From NCBI RefSeq assembly GCF_010686725.1, contig NZ_JAAGWZ010000001.1, positions 124,001 through 188,000 on the forward strand: DNA of 64,000 bases, written 5' to 3'. The notes beneath the pieces are model-generated. The model worked only from the letters and a program-made list of their open reading frames with translations, searched no databases and had not been told where the DNA came from. A program made the translations under genes and the position numbers. This DNA is from Galbitalea soli (GTDB taxonomy: Bacteria > Actinomycetota > Actinomycetes > Actinomycetales > Microbacteriaceae). This document shows, in pieces, positions 39,907 through 48,270 of this stretch. Numbering within the stretch: position 1 is the first letter of the stretch; each line of letters starts with the position of its first letter.

Positions 39907-40518
39907 TCAGGCCTTGCGCCGGGCGCGGAGCACCCGGTAGCCCTTGTTGGTCGCTGCCCGGGTGAACTGGAAGGTCTCGGGATAGCTCGCCTCGAGCCAG
40001 CGATGGAGCGAATCGGAGCCGAGATTGCGCTGCACCACCAGCCAGGCGTCGCAGCCCGGTTGAAGGCGGGGCAGCCAGTGATCGAGCATCCCGTGCAACT
40101 CGTTCTTGCCGACGCGAATGGGCGGATTCGACCAGATCGTCATGAAGCGGACGTCGTCGGGAACATCCTCGGGACTGACGGCGTTGACATTACCGAGCCC
40201 GAGAGCGTCGGCGTTGCGGCGGACGAGATCGAGGGCTCTGGTGTTCACGTCGACGGCCCACACGGTGGCGCGCGGCGACGCGAGTGCGAGACTCAGCGCG
40301 ATGGGGCCCCATCCGCTGCCCAGATCGAGAAGATTCCCGCCCGGCGGTGGAGCGGGAGTGTGCGACAGCAGGACCTCGGTGCCGACATCGACGCGACCCG
40401 GGCTGAAGATTCCATTCGCGGTGGTCAGCTCGTAGTCGCGCCCCCCGAGTCGGGCGTGGATCTGCCGGAGCTCCAGTTCACTCCCCGGTGATGCAGAGAA
40501 ATAATGCTCATCGGCCAT
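39907..40518 (-). CDS. RsmC-like class I SAM methyltransferase
   Basis: A 203-residue single-domain methyltransferase. The SAM motif is NLLDLGSGWGPIALSLA, the acidic residue is in VWAVDVNTRALDL, and the N-P-P-I motif (TIWSNPPIRVGK) indicates methylation of an exocyclic base amine, as in RsmC/RlmG guanine-N2 enzymes. It lacks the N-terminal half of E. coli RsmC. Substrate probably rRNA, unproven. ATG lies six bases after TAGGTT on the minus strand; divergent from hflX. Confidence 0.85.
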   Translation of the reverse strand: MADEHYFSASPGSELELRQIHARLGGRDYELTTANGIFSPGRVDVGTEVLLSHTPAPPPGGNLLDLGSGWGPIALSLALASPRATVWAVDVNTRALDLVRRNADALGLGNVNAVSPEDVPDDVRFMTIWSNPPIRVGKNELHGMLDHWLPRLQPGCDAWLVVQRNLGSDSLHRWLEASYPETFQFTRAATNKGYRVLRARRKA

Positions 40519-40560
40519 CCAAGAAACCTACCGAAAAACAGAAGGCTACAGTTGGTGCAC
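40519..40560. promoter_or_regulatory. Divergent leaderless promoters of the methyltransferase gene and hflX
   Basis: Minus strand: TAGGTT at 40530-40525, six bases before the ATG at 40518. Plus strand: TACAGT (40547-40552), eight bases before the ATG at 40561. Only 42 bp separate the two start codons. Confidence 0.5.
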
Positions 40561-42105
40561 ATGACTGACGACACCCCCACCACCCCCGAAACCACGGGCG
40601 ACGACGCCGCCGTGGCGCGGGTGCTCGCGCGCGAGGGCACGCGTTCGGCCGGGTACACGATCTTCGGTGCGAGCGGCGCGGGCCGTGCCGACGCCCTGCA
40701 GAACGATTCGCACTACGACGACTTCCGCGACGGCGACCAGTTCGACCGCGAGGATCGCGCCGCGCTCCGCCGGGTCCAGGGGCTCTCGACCGAGCTCGAA
40801 GACGTGACGGAGGTCGAGTACCGCCAGCTTCGGCTCGAGAACGTCGTGCTCATCGGTACCTACCCCAGCGGCACCCTGACCGACGCGGACAACTCGCTGC
40901 GCGAGCTCGCCTCCCTCGCCGAGACGGCGGGTGCGCGCGTGCTCGACGGGCTCCTCCAGCAGCGCCCGCACCCCGATCCCAGCACCTACCTCGGCCGCGG
41001 CAAGGCGGAAGAGCTGCGCGGAATCGTCGCCTCGCTCGGCGCCGACACCGTGATCGCCGACACCGAACTGGCACCGAGCCAGCGGCGCGCGCTCGAGGAT
41101 GTCGTGAAAGTCAAGGTCATCGACCGCACGGCGGTCATCCTCGACATCTTCAGCCAGCACGCGAAGAGTCGTGAGGGCAAGGCCCAGGTCGAGCTCGCAC
41201 AGCTCGAATACCTGCTGCCCCGCCTCCGTGGGTGGGGAGAGTCGATGTCCCGCCAGGCCGGTGGTCAGGTCGGTGGGGCGGGGGCCGGAATGGGCAGCCG
41301 CGGCCCCGGTGAGACCAAGATCGAGCTCGATCGTCGTCGCATCCACACCCGCATGGCGAAGCTCCGCAAGCAGATCAAGGGCTTCCTGCCCGCGCGGGAG
41401 GCCAAGCGTGCCAATCGCACGCGGTTCTCGGTGCCCAGCGTGGCGATCGCCGGGTACACGAACGCGGGCAAGTCGAGTCTCCTCAACCGGGTCACCAAGG
41501 CCGGCGTGCTCGTCGAGAACGCACTCTTCGCCACTCTCGACGCGACGACCCGCAAGTACGAGACCCCGGATGGCCGTGCCTACACCTTCACCGACACCGT
41601 CGGGTTCGTGCGCAACCTCCCTCATCAGCTGGTCGAAGCGTTTCGGTCCACGCTCGAGGAGGTCGGCGACGCCGACGTCATCGTCCACGTCGTCGACGGC
41701 TCGCACCCCGACCCGGCGAGTCAGCTCGCGACGGTGCGCGATGTCATCGGCGAGATCGATGCGCGGAGCATCCCCGAGATCGTGGTGTTCAACAAGAGCG
41801 ACCTCGTCGACGACGACCAGCGCCTCGTGCTGCGCGGACTCGAACCGACGGCCGTGTTCGCGTCGGCGCGGACCGGCGAGGGCATCGACGAACTCCTGGC
41901 CCGGATCGCCGAGCTGATCCCCGCCCCCGAGGTCGAGATGACACTGCTCGTGCCCTACCACCGGGGCGAGATCATCTCCCGGCTGCACGTGGGCGGCCGG
42001 GTGCTCGCCACCGAGTACGTCGAGGAGGGAACTCGCGTGACCGCGCTCGTGCACCCGCACAGCGTCGAGTCGATGCGCGAGTTCGAGGTGGTCACCGCGC
42101 GCTGA
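40561..42105 (+). CDS. hflX: GTPase HflX
   Basis: A 514-residue ribosome-binding GTPase that in relatives rescues or splits stalled ribosomes. The HflX domain contains PSTYLGRGKAEELRGIV, FSQHAKSREGKAQVELAQL and GSRGPGETKIELDRRRIH; the GTPase domain has G1 GYTNAGKSSLLN, G3 DTVGFVRNLPHQLVEAF and G4 NKSD. An acidic N-terminal extension of about 95 residues precedes the conserved part. A GTG two codons upstream (40555) is an alternative start. Confidence 0.94.
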   Translation: MTDDTPTTPETTGDDAAVARVLAREGTRSAGYTIFGASGAGRADALQNDSHYDDFRDGDQFDREDRAALRRVQGLSTELEDVTEVEYRQLRLENVVLIGTYPSGTLTDADNSLRELASLAETAGARVLDGLLQQRPHPDPSTYLGRGKAEELRGIVASLGADTVIADTELAPSQRRALEDVVKVKVIDRTAVILDIFSQHAKSREGKAQVELAQLEYLLPRLRGWGESMSRQAGGQVGGAGAGMGSRGPGETKIELDRRRIHTRMAKLRKQIKGFLPAREAKRANRTRFSVPSVAIAGYTNAGKSSLLNRVTKAGVLVENALFATLDATTRKYETPDGRAYTFTDTVGFVRNLPHQLVEAFRSTLEEVGDADVIVHVVDGSHPDPASQLATVRDVIGEIDARSIPEIVVFNKSDLVDDDQRLVLRGLEPTAVFASARTGEGIDELLARIAELIPAPEVEMTLLVPYHRGEIISRLHVGGRVLATEYVEEGTRVTALVHPHSVESMREFEVVTAR

Positions 42106-42257
42106 CGCGAGGTCGATGACACACAGCGAAACACTCGTCGTCACACACGCCGAGCTGTTGGTACTGTGTGTGTCAACGGCGTCGAGTGTGTGGCGCCGGG
42201 AGCGACCGCCGAGCCCGGCACCCGCCCCGCCGTGATCACCTTCCGGAGGGCGCCCCC
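42106..42257 (+). promoter_or_regulatory. metF-metE promoter and leader
   Basis: TACTGT (42162-42167) is a plausible -10, giving a leader of about 84 bases. GACACACAG (42118-42126) and CTGTGTGTGTC (42164-42174) form an inverted repeat, with CACACACG between them; this may be an operator. GGAGG (42244-42248) serves the GTG at 42258. I could not fold the leader into a known SAM or SAH riboswitch. Confidence 0.45.
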
Positions 42258-43196
42258 GTGGCACGTTTCTCATTCGAGCTCTACCCGCCTCGCAGCGAGG
42301 CTGCTGAGCGCGCCCTGCACGAGTCCCTCGGGCTGCTCGTCGCCACGCGGCCGGAGTTCATCTCGGTGACGTACGGCGCGAGCGGATCCACCAGGGATCT
42401 CTCGCTGGGCGTGCTCCGTCACCTCCTCACGACACCCGTTCCGCCCATGGCGCACCTCACCTGCGTGGGCTGGACCTACGACGAGGCATCACGGATCATC
42501 CGGGAGTTCCTCGACGCGGGGCTCACGAGTTTTCTGGCCCTCCGCGGGGACCCGCCGCAGGGCTTCGTCGAGGGGGAGGACTTCCTCGGCGACCTGAAGA
42601 GCGCGGGGGAGCTCGTGCAGCTCATCCACCGGGTTCAGGCCGAGAAGGCCCAGTTTCACGAGGAGGCGATCCCCGGTCTCCCGGGTGCGGTGCGACTGCG
42701 CAGCGGTCGGAAGGTGACCATCGCCGTCGCCGCCTTCCCGAACGGGCATCCGCGGTCTCGCTCGGTCGAGCAGGATCTCGACACCCTGCTCGCCAAGGAG
42801 GCGGCGGGTGCGAACCTGGCGATCACGCAGCTGTTCTTCGAGGCCGACGACTACCTGCGCTTCGTCGAACAGGCCCGCCGGGCCGGCGTCACGATGCGGA
42901 TTCTCCCGGGAATCATGCCCATCCTGTCGCCGCAGCGCCTGCACCGCATGGTCGAGCTGACTCAGGAGCGCATGCCCACGGCGCTGCTCCGGCGGCTCGA
43001 GAGCGTGGGCTCGCCCGAGGCCCAGTACGACGTCGGCATCCAGCACGCGATCGAGCTGTCGCGCGCGGTCCTCACCGGGCCCGACGACGGCATCCATCTG
43101 TACACCTTCAACAAGCACGAGGCGGTGCTCGACGTGCTCGACGGCGTCGGACTGCTTCCCGACACCGTCACCACCCCAATCAAGGAGAACGCATGA
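42258..43196 (+). CDS. metF: Methylenetetrahydrofolate reductase
   Basis: A 312-residue flavoenzyme making methyl-tetrahydrofolate for methionine synthesis. The N-terminus FSFELYPPRSE carries the catalytic Glu region; SVTYGASGSTRD, LALRGDPP and LAITQLFFEADDYLRF are signatures. GTG 42258 has GGAGG nine bases upstream. Its stop overlaps metE (ATGA), so methyl donor and user enzymes are co-translated. Confidence 0.93.
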   Translation: MARFSFELYPPRSEAAERALHESLGLLVATRPEFISVTYGASGSTRDLSLGVLRHLLTTPVPPMAHLTCVGWTYDEASRIIREFLDAGLTSFLALRGDPPQGFVEGEDFLGDLKSAGELVQLIHRVQAEKAQFHEEAIPGLPGAVRLRSGRKVTIAVAAFPNGHPRSRSVEQDLDTLLAKEAAGANLAITQLFFEADDYLRFVEQARRAGVTMRILPGIMPILSPQRLHRMVELTQERMPTALLRRLESVGSPEAQYDVGIQHAIELSRAVLTGPDDGIHLYTFNKHEAVLDVLDGVGLLPDTVTTPIKENA

Positions 43197-45508
43197 CCAC
43201 GCCCGCCTTCCCGACCGGCACCATCCTCGGGTACCCGCGCATCGGCCGCCGCCGCGAGTTGAAGAAAGCCGTCGAGGCCTTCTGGGCCGGCCGCATCACC
43301 GCCGATGAGCTGGAGACCGCCGCCGCCGAGCTGCGCGCGGCCACGCGCGAGCGTCTCGCCTCGCTCGGCCTGGGCCGCACCGACTCCTCGATCCCCGAGG
43401 CCTTCTCCTACTACGACCAGGTGCTGGACGCCGCGGTGACCGTCGGCGCGGTGCCCACCCGGTTCGCCGACCTCGTCGCCGCCGACGGCACGATCGACCT
43501 CGCGGGCTACTTCACGATCGCCCGCGGCGAGGGCGACCGGGTGCCCGCCGAGATGACCAAGTGGTTCGATTCCAACTACCACTACCTGGTTCCCGAGATC
43601 GGTCCCGAGACCGACTTCCACCTCGCCTCCGACCGACTCGTTCGCGAGGTCGCCGAGGCCACCGTCGCCGGCTTCCGCACCCGTCCGGTGATCGTCGGTC
43701 CGGTGACCTTCCTGCTCCTCAGCAAGCCGAGCGAGGGAGCCCCCGAGGGCTTCCGCCCGCTCGACCGCCTGGATGACCTCCTCCCCGTCTACGCCGAGCT
43801 GCTGGCCGCGCTCACCGCGGTCGGCGCCGAGTGGGTCCAGCTCGATGAGCCCGCCCTCGTCAGCGAGTCGATCGAGGTCGATCGCGCCGAGGTGCTCTCC
43901 GCGACCGCCCGCGCCTACGCGCTGCTCGGGGCCGTTCCGGCACGCCCCGCGCTGTTCGTCGCCGCGCCCTACGGCAGCCTGGACGACGCCCTCCCCGTGC
44001 TCGAGGCGGCCCCCATCGAGGCGATCGGACTCGACCTCGTGCGCGGCGGTATCCCGTCGGAGCTGAACGCCGGCGACAAGGTTCTCGTCGGCGGCGTGAT
44101 CGACGGCCACAACATCTGGCGCGGTGACCTCGCGAAGGCGCTCGACACCCTCGAGTCCCTGCGCGCGAGCGGGGCCACGGTCGCGGCCTCCACCTCGACC
44201 TCCCTCTTCCACACCCCGCACGACGTGGCCGACGAGCCGCTGCTCGATGCACGGCTTGTCAGTTGGCTGGCGTTCGCCGACCAGAAGGTCGGACAGGTCG
44301 CGACCCTCGCACGGGCTCTCGACGAGGGGCGCGAGTCGGTCGCGGCCGAACTGGACGCGGCCTCCGCGGCTCTCGCCGACCGCCTCGCCGCTCCTGGCGT
44401 GCGCGACGGCGCGGTGCGGGCGCGCGCGGCCGAACTCACCGAGGCGGACTTCAGTCGGGGCGACTACGCGACGCGTGCCGCCGCCCAGGAGGAGGCGCTC
44501 CACCTGCCCGCACTCCCCACCACGACGATCGGGTCGTTCCCGCAGACGGGCGACATCCGTCGCGAGCGGGCGCGCTTCGCGAAGGGCGAGATCACCGAGG
44601 GCGAGTACGTCGGTGCCATGCAGGACGAGATCAAGCGGGTCGTCGAGCTGCAGGAGGAGATCGGCCTCGACGTCCTCGTGCACGGCGAGCCCGAGCGCAA
44701 CGACATGGTGCAGTACTTCGCCGAGAACCTCGACGGTTTCGCGGTGACGCAGAACGGCTGGGTGCAGTCCTACGGCAGCCGCTGTACTCGCCCGTCGATC
44801 CTCTGGGGCGACGTGTCGCGGCCCGCACCGATCACGGTCGGCTGGTCGAGCTACACGCAGAGCCTCACGAGCAAGCCCGTCAAGGGCATGCTCACCGGCC
44901 CGGTCACGATCCTCGCCTGGAGCTTCGTTCGGGATGACCAGCCGCTGGCCGACACCGCCAACCAGGTCGCCCTCGCCCTTCGTGACGAGATCGCCGACCT
45001 CGAGGCCGCAGGCATCGGCATCATCCAGGTCGACGAGCCGGCACTGCGCGAGCTGCTCCCACTGAAGAAGGCCGATCAGCCGGCTTATCTGGACTGGTCG
45101 GTCGGGTCGTTCCGCCTCGCCACCGCGGGCGTCGCACCGAAGACGCAGATCCACACCCACCTCTGCTACTCCGAGTTCGGTGTCGTGATCGACGCGATCG
45201 ACAAGCTCGACGCCGACGTCACCTCGATCGAGGCGGCGCGCTCGAAGATGGAGGTCGTCGACGACATCAAGCGGAGCGCATTCGGCCGTGGCATCGGCCC
45301 GGGCGTCTACGACATTCACTCGCCGCGCGTTCCCTCGGTGGCCGAGGTGACCTCGCTCATCGAGACCGCGCTGGCGGGCATCCCGGAGCGCCAGGTCTGG
45401 GTCAACCCGGACTGCGGTCTCAAGACCCGCGGCTACACCGAGACCGTGGAGTCGCTGCGCAACGTGCTCGCGGCGACCCGCGCGGTGCGCGCCAAGGTCG
45501 ATGCCTAG
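43193..45508 (+). CDS. metE: Cobalamin-independent methionine synthase
   Basis: A 771-residue zinc enzyme transferring methyl from polyglutamylated methyl-THF to homocysteine. The N-terminal half starts with ILGYPRIGRRRELKKAVE; the catalytic half begins TTTIGSFPQTGDIR and includes YGSRCTRPSILWGDV, VDEPALRE, HTHLCYSEF and WVNPDCGLKTRG, holding the zinc ligands His, Cys, Glu, Cys. AAGGAG precedes the ATG. It converges on lexA. Confidence 0.96.
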   Translation: MTTPAFPTGTILGYPRIGRRRELKKAVEAFWAGRITADELETAAAELRAATRERLASLGLGRTDSSIPEAFSYYDQVLDAAVTVGAVPTRFADLVAADGTIDLAGYFTIARGEGDRVPAEMTKWFDSNYHYLVPEIGPETDFHLASDRLVREVAEATVAGFRTRPVIVGPVTFLLLSKPSEGAPEGFRPLDRLDDLLPVYAELLAALTAVGAEWVQLDEPALVSESIEVDRAEVLSATARAYALLGAVPARPALFVAAPYGSLDDALPVLEAAPIEAIGLDLVRGGIPSELNAGDKVLVGGVIDGHNIWRGDLAKALDTLESLRASGATVAASTSTSLFHTPHDVADEPLLDARLVSWLAFADQKVGQVATLARALDEGRESVAAELDAASAALADRLAAPGVRDGAVRARAAELTEADFSRGDYATRAAAQEEALHLPALPTTTIGSFPQTGDIRRERARFAKGEITEGEYVGAMQDEIKRVVELQEEIGLDVLVHGEPERNDMVQYFAENLDGFAVTQNGWVQSYGSRCTRPSILWGDVSRPAPITVGWSSYTQSLTSKPVKGMLTGPVTILAWSFVRDDQPLADTANQVALALRDEIADLEAAGIGIIQVDEPALRELLPLKKADQPAYLDWSVGSFRLATAGVAPKTQIHTHLCYSEFGVVIDAIDKLDADVTSIEAARSKMEVVDDIKRSAFGRGIGPGVYDIHSPRVPSVAEVTSLIETALAGIPERQVWVNPDCGLKTRGYTETVESLRNVLAATRAVRAKVDA

Positions 45509-45522
45509 ATCGGCCTGACCAC

Positions 45523-45542
45523 GGGCGCTGGCCGTCGCGCCC
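45523..45542. terminator. Possible bidirectional terminator between metE and lexA
   Basis: GGGCGC (45523-45528), an eight-base loop and GCGCCC (45537-45542) can form a stem in the 59-bp gap between two convergent genes. No T-run. Confidence 0.35.
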
Positions 45543-45567
45543 ACAACGCGGCGGCCTCCGCTCGCTC

Positions 45568-46263
45568 TCAGATCGAGCGGAGCACCGCCGTGACCTTGCC
45601 GAGGATCGTGGCGTAGTCGCCGAGAATCGGCTCGAAGTTGCTGTTGCGCGGCAGGAGCCAGGTGTGACCGTCACGCTGGCGGAACACCTTGACGGTGGCC
45701 TCGTCGTCGAGCATCGCGGCGACGATGTCGCCGTTCTCCGCCGTGTTCTGCTGGCGCACGACCACCCAGTCGCCGTCGCAGATCGCCGCGTCGATCATGG
45801 ATTCCCCCACGACCTTCAGCATGAAGAGCTCGCCCTTGCCCACCAGTTGGCGGGGGAGGGGATACACCTCTTCGACCTGCTGCTCGGCCGTGATGGGGAT
45901 GCCCGCCGCGATGCGGCCGACCATCGGAACCATCCGCACGTCGCCGACGGCCGGCGCGTTGTCGGTCGGGGTGTCGGATTGCGGGACATCGATGAGGATC
46001 TCGAGCGCGCGCGGCCGATTGGCGTCGCGGCGGATGTAGCCCGCGAGCTCGAGCTGAGTCACCTGGTGCGCGATGCTCGACAGGGAGGAGAGCCCGACCG
46101 CCTCGCCGATCTCGCGAAGGCTCGGCGGGTAGCCCCGGGTCGACACCGATCGCTGGATCGCGTCGAGCACGGCGAGCTGGCGCTCGGTGAGATGCGTCCG
46201 GCGCCGCAGTCGCGGGGACGCCGATGCTCCGTCGGCTGCGATGTCGTCGTCGGTGGCGGCCAT
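45568..46263 (-). CDS. lexA: SOS repressor LexA
   Basis: A 231-residue repressor. The N-terminal winged helix reads [20 protein letters not shown] and [20 protein letters not shown]; the C-terminal S24 self-cleavage domain has the scissile Ala120-Gly121 in GRIAAGIPI, nucleophile Ser155 in [11 protein letters not shown] and general base Lys192 in EATVKVF. AAGGAG precedes the ATG on the minus strand. It is divergent from a LysM gene across an unusual repeat-rich region. Confidence 0.96.
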   Translation of the reverse strand: MAATDDDIAADGASASPRLRRRTHLTERQLAVLDAIQRSVSTRGYPPSLREIGEAVGLSSLSSIAHQVTQLELAGYIRRDANRPRALEILIDVPQSDTPTDNAPAVGDVRMVPMVGRIAAGIPITAEQQVEEVYPLPRQLVGKGELFMLKVVGESMIDAAICDGDWVVVRQQNTAENGDIVAAMLDDEATVKVFRQRDGHTWLLPRNSNFEPILGDYATILGKVTAVLRSI

Positions 46264-46286
46264 GCGGTGTCTCCTTGAATTCGTGT

Positions 46287-46390
46287 GCGGCGTGGAGCTG
46301 CGGCGTGGAGCTGCGGCTCGGAGCTACTGCGCCGGGCTACTGCGCCGGGCTGCTGTGCCAGGCTGCTCCGCCGAGCTGGTGCGCCGAGCT
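46287..46390. repeat. Degenerate 13-bp tandem repeat, eight units
   Basis: Eight consecutive 13-base units all ending in GCT. Two are identical GCGGCGTGGAGCT, one GCGGCTCGGAGCT, two identical ACTGCGCCGGGCT, then GCTGTGCCAGGCT, GCTCCGCCGAGCT and GGTGCGCCGAGCT. The array lies in the predicted lexA 5' leader, starting 24 bases upstream of its ATG. Confidence 0.75.
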
Positions 46391-46471
46391 GATGCGCGGT
46401 GCGATTGTCGGTGGTGACTGGTTGAGTTCTGACCAACCAATCGAAACTCTATCCATTTCGAGCGCGCACCG

Positions 46472-46483
46472 ATACGTCTGTTC
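46472..46483. promoter_or_regulatory. Candidate LexA operator near the lexA promoter
   Basis: ATACGTCTGTTC has one perfect half-site (GTTC, extended GTTCGA) and one degenerate half (ATAC for GAAC). It lies 20 bases upstream of the lexA -10 candidate, at the -35 position. Confidence 0.5.
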
Positions 46484-46543
46484 GAGTGTGTCGTGAAAAT
46501 GTCGGTGGCTCGTTCGAAGATGATCTTGCCAATTCGAAGAGTC

Positions 46544-46555
46544 GAAGGTATGTTC
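46544..46555. promoter_or_regulatory. Candidate SOS box of the LysM gene
   Basis: GAAGGTATGTTC differs from GAAC-N4-GTTC at one base and is flanked by C and G as in extended boxes (TCGAAG...GTTCGG). Confidence 0.65.
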
Positions 46556-46603
46556 GGTACAGGGATTCGTACCCGGTACTCCCGGCCGAGCGCCGGGTAC
46601 GAA

Positions 46604-46708
46604 CACCCAGCACTGGGACACCAGACGCTGGGTCACCCAGCACTGCGTCACCCAGCATTGGGTTATCCAGCACTGGGTTATCCAGCACTGGGTTATCCAG
46701 CACTGGGC
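46604..46708. repeat. 15-bp palindromic tandem repeat, seven units
   Basis: Seven head-to-tail 15-base units. The first is CACCCAGCACTGGGA; the last three are nearly identical TATCCAGCACTGGGT/C. The core CCCAG-CA-CTGGG (later CCAG-CA-CTGG) is itself an inverted repeat, so the array is a row of adjacent palindromes. It lies 54 bp before the LysM gene ATG, probably inside its 5' leader. There are no spacers, so it is not a CRISPR array. Confidence 0.9.
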
Positions 46709-46761
46709 TTCACACACACACATCCGAGTTGGCAGCAGAAGTACGAGCAGAGGAGCGAATC

Positions 46762-47109
46762 ATGACCGCAATGACATTCACGCAGCGTCCCGCCGCCCGC
46801 TCACGGCTGCGTCTCACGCGCCGCGGTCGGGTCGTCCTGACCCTGCTCGTGGCAACCCCCTTCGTCGTGTGGGCCCTCGTGTCGGGCATCAATGCCGGTG
46901 GCGCCATCGCCACCTCCTCGGCCGCGACCGCCCCGCTCCAGACCGTCACGGTCTCGCCGGGGGAGACCCTCTGGCACTTGGCGAGCGTCATCGCGCCCAC
47001 GGCCGACCCGCGCGACTTCGTCGACGACGTGATCGACCTCAACCAGCTCGACTCCGCCACGCTGCAGCCCGGTCAGTCCCTCGAGATTCCCGCGGCCTAC
47101 TCGCACTGA
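46762..47109 (+). CDS. LysM-domain membrane protein, likely SOS-induced division regulator
   Basis: A 115-residue protein: basic N-terminus, one membrane helix (about 24-45), and a single extracytoplasmic LysM domain (about 60-110) with TVSPGETLWHLASVIAP and LQPGQSLEIP. AGGAG lies six bases before the ATG. It is divergent from lexA with a near-match SOS box, as are Rv2719c of mycobacteria and divS of corynebacteria, whose products suppress division after DNA damage. It has no hydrolase domain, so binding peptidoglycan and the divisome is more likely than cutting the wall. Function inferred from context. Confidence 0.82.
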   Translation: MTAMTFTQRPAARSRLRLTRRGRVVLTLLVATPFVVWALVSGINAGGAIATSSAATAPLQTVTVSPGETLWHLASVIAPTADPRDFVDDVIDLNQLDSATLQPGQSLEIPAAYSH

Positions 47110-47145
47110 GGCGCCCCGCTGGCCGTGGGCGGCGTTGCCACCGAT

Positions 47146-47157
47146 TAAGATTCGATG
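47146..47157 (+). promoter_or_regulatory. Leaderless promoter of hisC
   Basis: TAAGAT (47146-47151) ends three bases before the ATG at 47155 but exactly six before the GTG at 47158, the spacing used elsewhere in this window. Confidence 0.5.
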
Positions 47158-48270
47158 GTGACCTCGCTCGACGACCTGCCCATCCGTGACGACCTTCGAG
47201 GGCTGACGCCGTACGGGGCGCCCCAGAAGCACGTGCGGATCCGCCTCAACGTCAACGAGAACACGCACCCCATCCCCGACGACGTGGCGCGCGGCATCGT
47301 CGACGCGGTCGCCGACGCCATCCGCACCGTCAACCGCTACCCCGACCGCGAGTTCACCCTGCTGCGCGAGAGTCTCGCGAGCTACCTCGGTCATGGCTTG
47401 GGCGCCGACAACATCTGGGCGGCGAACGGGTCCAACGAGGTCCTGCAGCAGATCCTGCAGGCCTTCGGGGGTCCGGGTCGCAGCGTGCTGGGTTTTCCGC
47501 CCACCTACTCCATGCACTCGATCATCGCGGCCGGCACCGGCACGGCGTGGCTGAGGGGAGAGCGCGACGAAGAATTCGGGATCTCTCCCGAGACGGCCGT
47601 GCGATGGATCGAGGAGACCGGCCCCGACATCGTCTTCTTCTGCTCACCCAACAACCCCACCGGCACGCCGCTCCACCTCGACACGATCACCGCGGCATAC
47701 GACGCCACGGACGGCATCGTCGTGGTCGACGAGGCCTACGCGGAGTTCGCCCCCGCAGAGCTGCCCACTGCGCTCAGCCTGCTCGCGGGGCGGCCGAGGC
47801 TGATCGTCTCGCGCACCATGAGCAAGGCCTTCGCCTTCGCAGGGGCGCGGGTGGGTTACCTCGCGGCCGACCCCGCGATCGCGGATGCGCTGCGACTCGT
47901 GCGTCTGCCCTATCACCTCTCGGCACTGACGCAGGCGGCCGCGATCGCGGCTCTTGCGCACACCCCGCAGATGCTCGCGATGGTCGACGACATCAAGTCC
48001 CAGCGCGACCGCCTGCTCGTCGAACTGCCGAAGCTCGGGTACCAGGTGCACGACAGCTGGGCGAACTTCGTCCTCTTCGGGGGTGTGCGTGACCCGCACG
48101 CCGTCTTCGAGGCCCTCCTCGACGACGACATCATCATTCGCGACCTGAGCATCCCCGGTCACCTCAGGGTGACGGCGGGAACGGAGGAGGAGACGACCGC
48201 GTTCCTCGAGGCGATGGCGCGGATCACGGCGCGAGGCACGATCGGCGCGATCGATAGGATCGACGCATGA
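47158..48270 (+). CDS. hisC: Histidinol-phosphate aminotransferase
   Basis: A 370-residue fold-type-I aminotransferase of histidine synthesis. [12 protein letters not shown] begins the conserved part; [38 protein letters not shown] and the PLP lysine in [18 protein letters not shown] follow. I prefer GTG 47158 to the adjacent ATG 47155 because of promoter spacing; the products differ by one residue. hisB overlaps (ATGA). Confidence 0.92.
   Translation: MTSLDDLPIRDDLRGLTPYGAPQKHVRIRLNVNENTHPIPDDVARGIVDAVADAIRTVNRYPDREFTLLRESLASYLGHGLGADNIWAANGSNEVLQQILQAFGGPGRSVLGFPPTYSMHSIIAAGTGTAWLRGERDEEFGISPETAVRWIEETGPDIVFFCSPNNPTGTPLHLDTITAAYDATDGIVVVDEAYAEFAPAELPTALSLLAGRPRLIVSRTMSKAFAFAGARVGYLAADPAIADALRLVRLPYHLSALTQAAAIAALAHTPQMLAMVDDIKSQRDRLLVELPKLGYQVHDSWANFVLFGGVRDPHAVFEALLDDDIIIRDLSIPGHLRVTAGTEEETTAFLEAMARITARGTIGAIDRIDA
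48255..48266 (+). promoter_or_regulatory. Internal leaderless promoter before hisB
   Basis: TAGGAT (48255-48260) within the end of hisC lies six bases before the hisB ATG at 48267. Confidence 0.4.

Larger units (their letters stand above)
46264..46761. promoter_or_regulatory. 498-bp divergent control region between lexA and the LysM gene
   Basis: No gene is supported here. In order: lexA ribosome site; degenerate 13-bp tandem array (46287-46390); inverted repeat TGGTTG/CAACCA (46419-46424, 46434-46439); lexA -10 candidate TAGAGT on the minus strand (46447-46452); candidate LexA sites at 46472-46483 and 46544-46555; hairpins GGTAC/GTACC (46556-46573) and CCCGGC/GCCGGG (46581-46597); a 15-bp palindromic tandem array (46604-46708); and AGGAG (46751-46755) for the LysM gene. 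Compared with the rest of the window it is AT-richer in the centre. Confidence 0.8.

Noticed and set aside
42174-42257. SAM or SAH riboswitch before metF
   Set aside because: The leader is short and I could not find the conserved cores or a consistent multi-stem fold by eye. An Rfam/Infernal search would decide.
46604-46708. Possible CRISPR array
   Set aside because: The 15-bp units are contiguous with no unique spacers and no cas genes are present.
46486-46761. Upstream extension of the LysM protein through the 15-bp repeats (15 bp keeps the frame open)
   Set aside because: The frame stays open only because the repeat unit is a multiple of three; the ATG at 46762 has AGGAG at ideal spacing and begins a normal membrane-anchor N-terminus.
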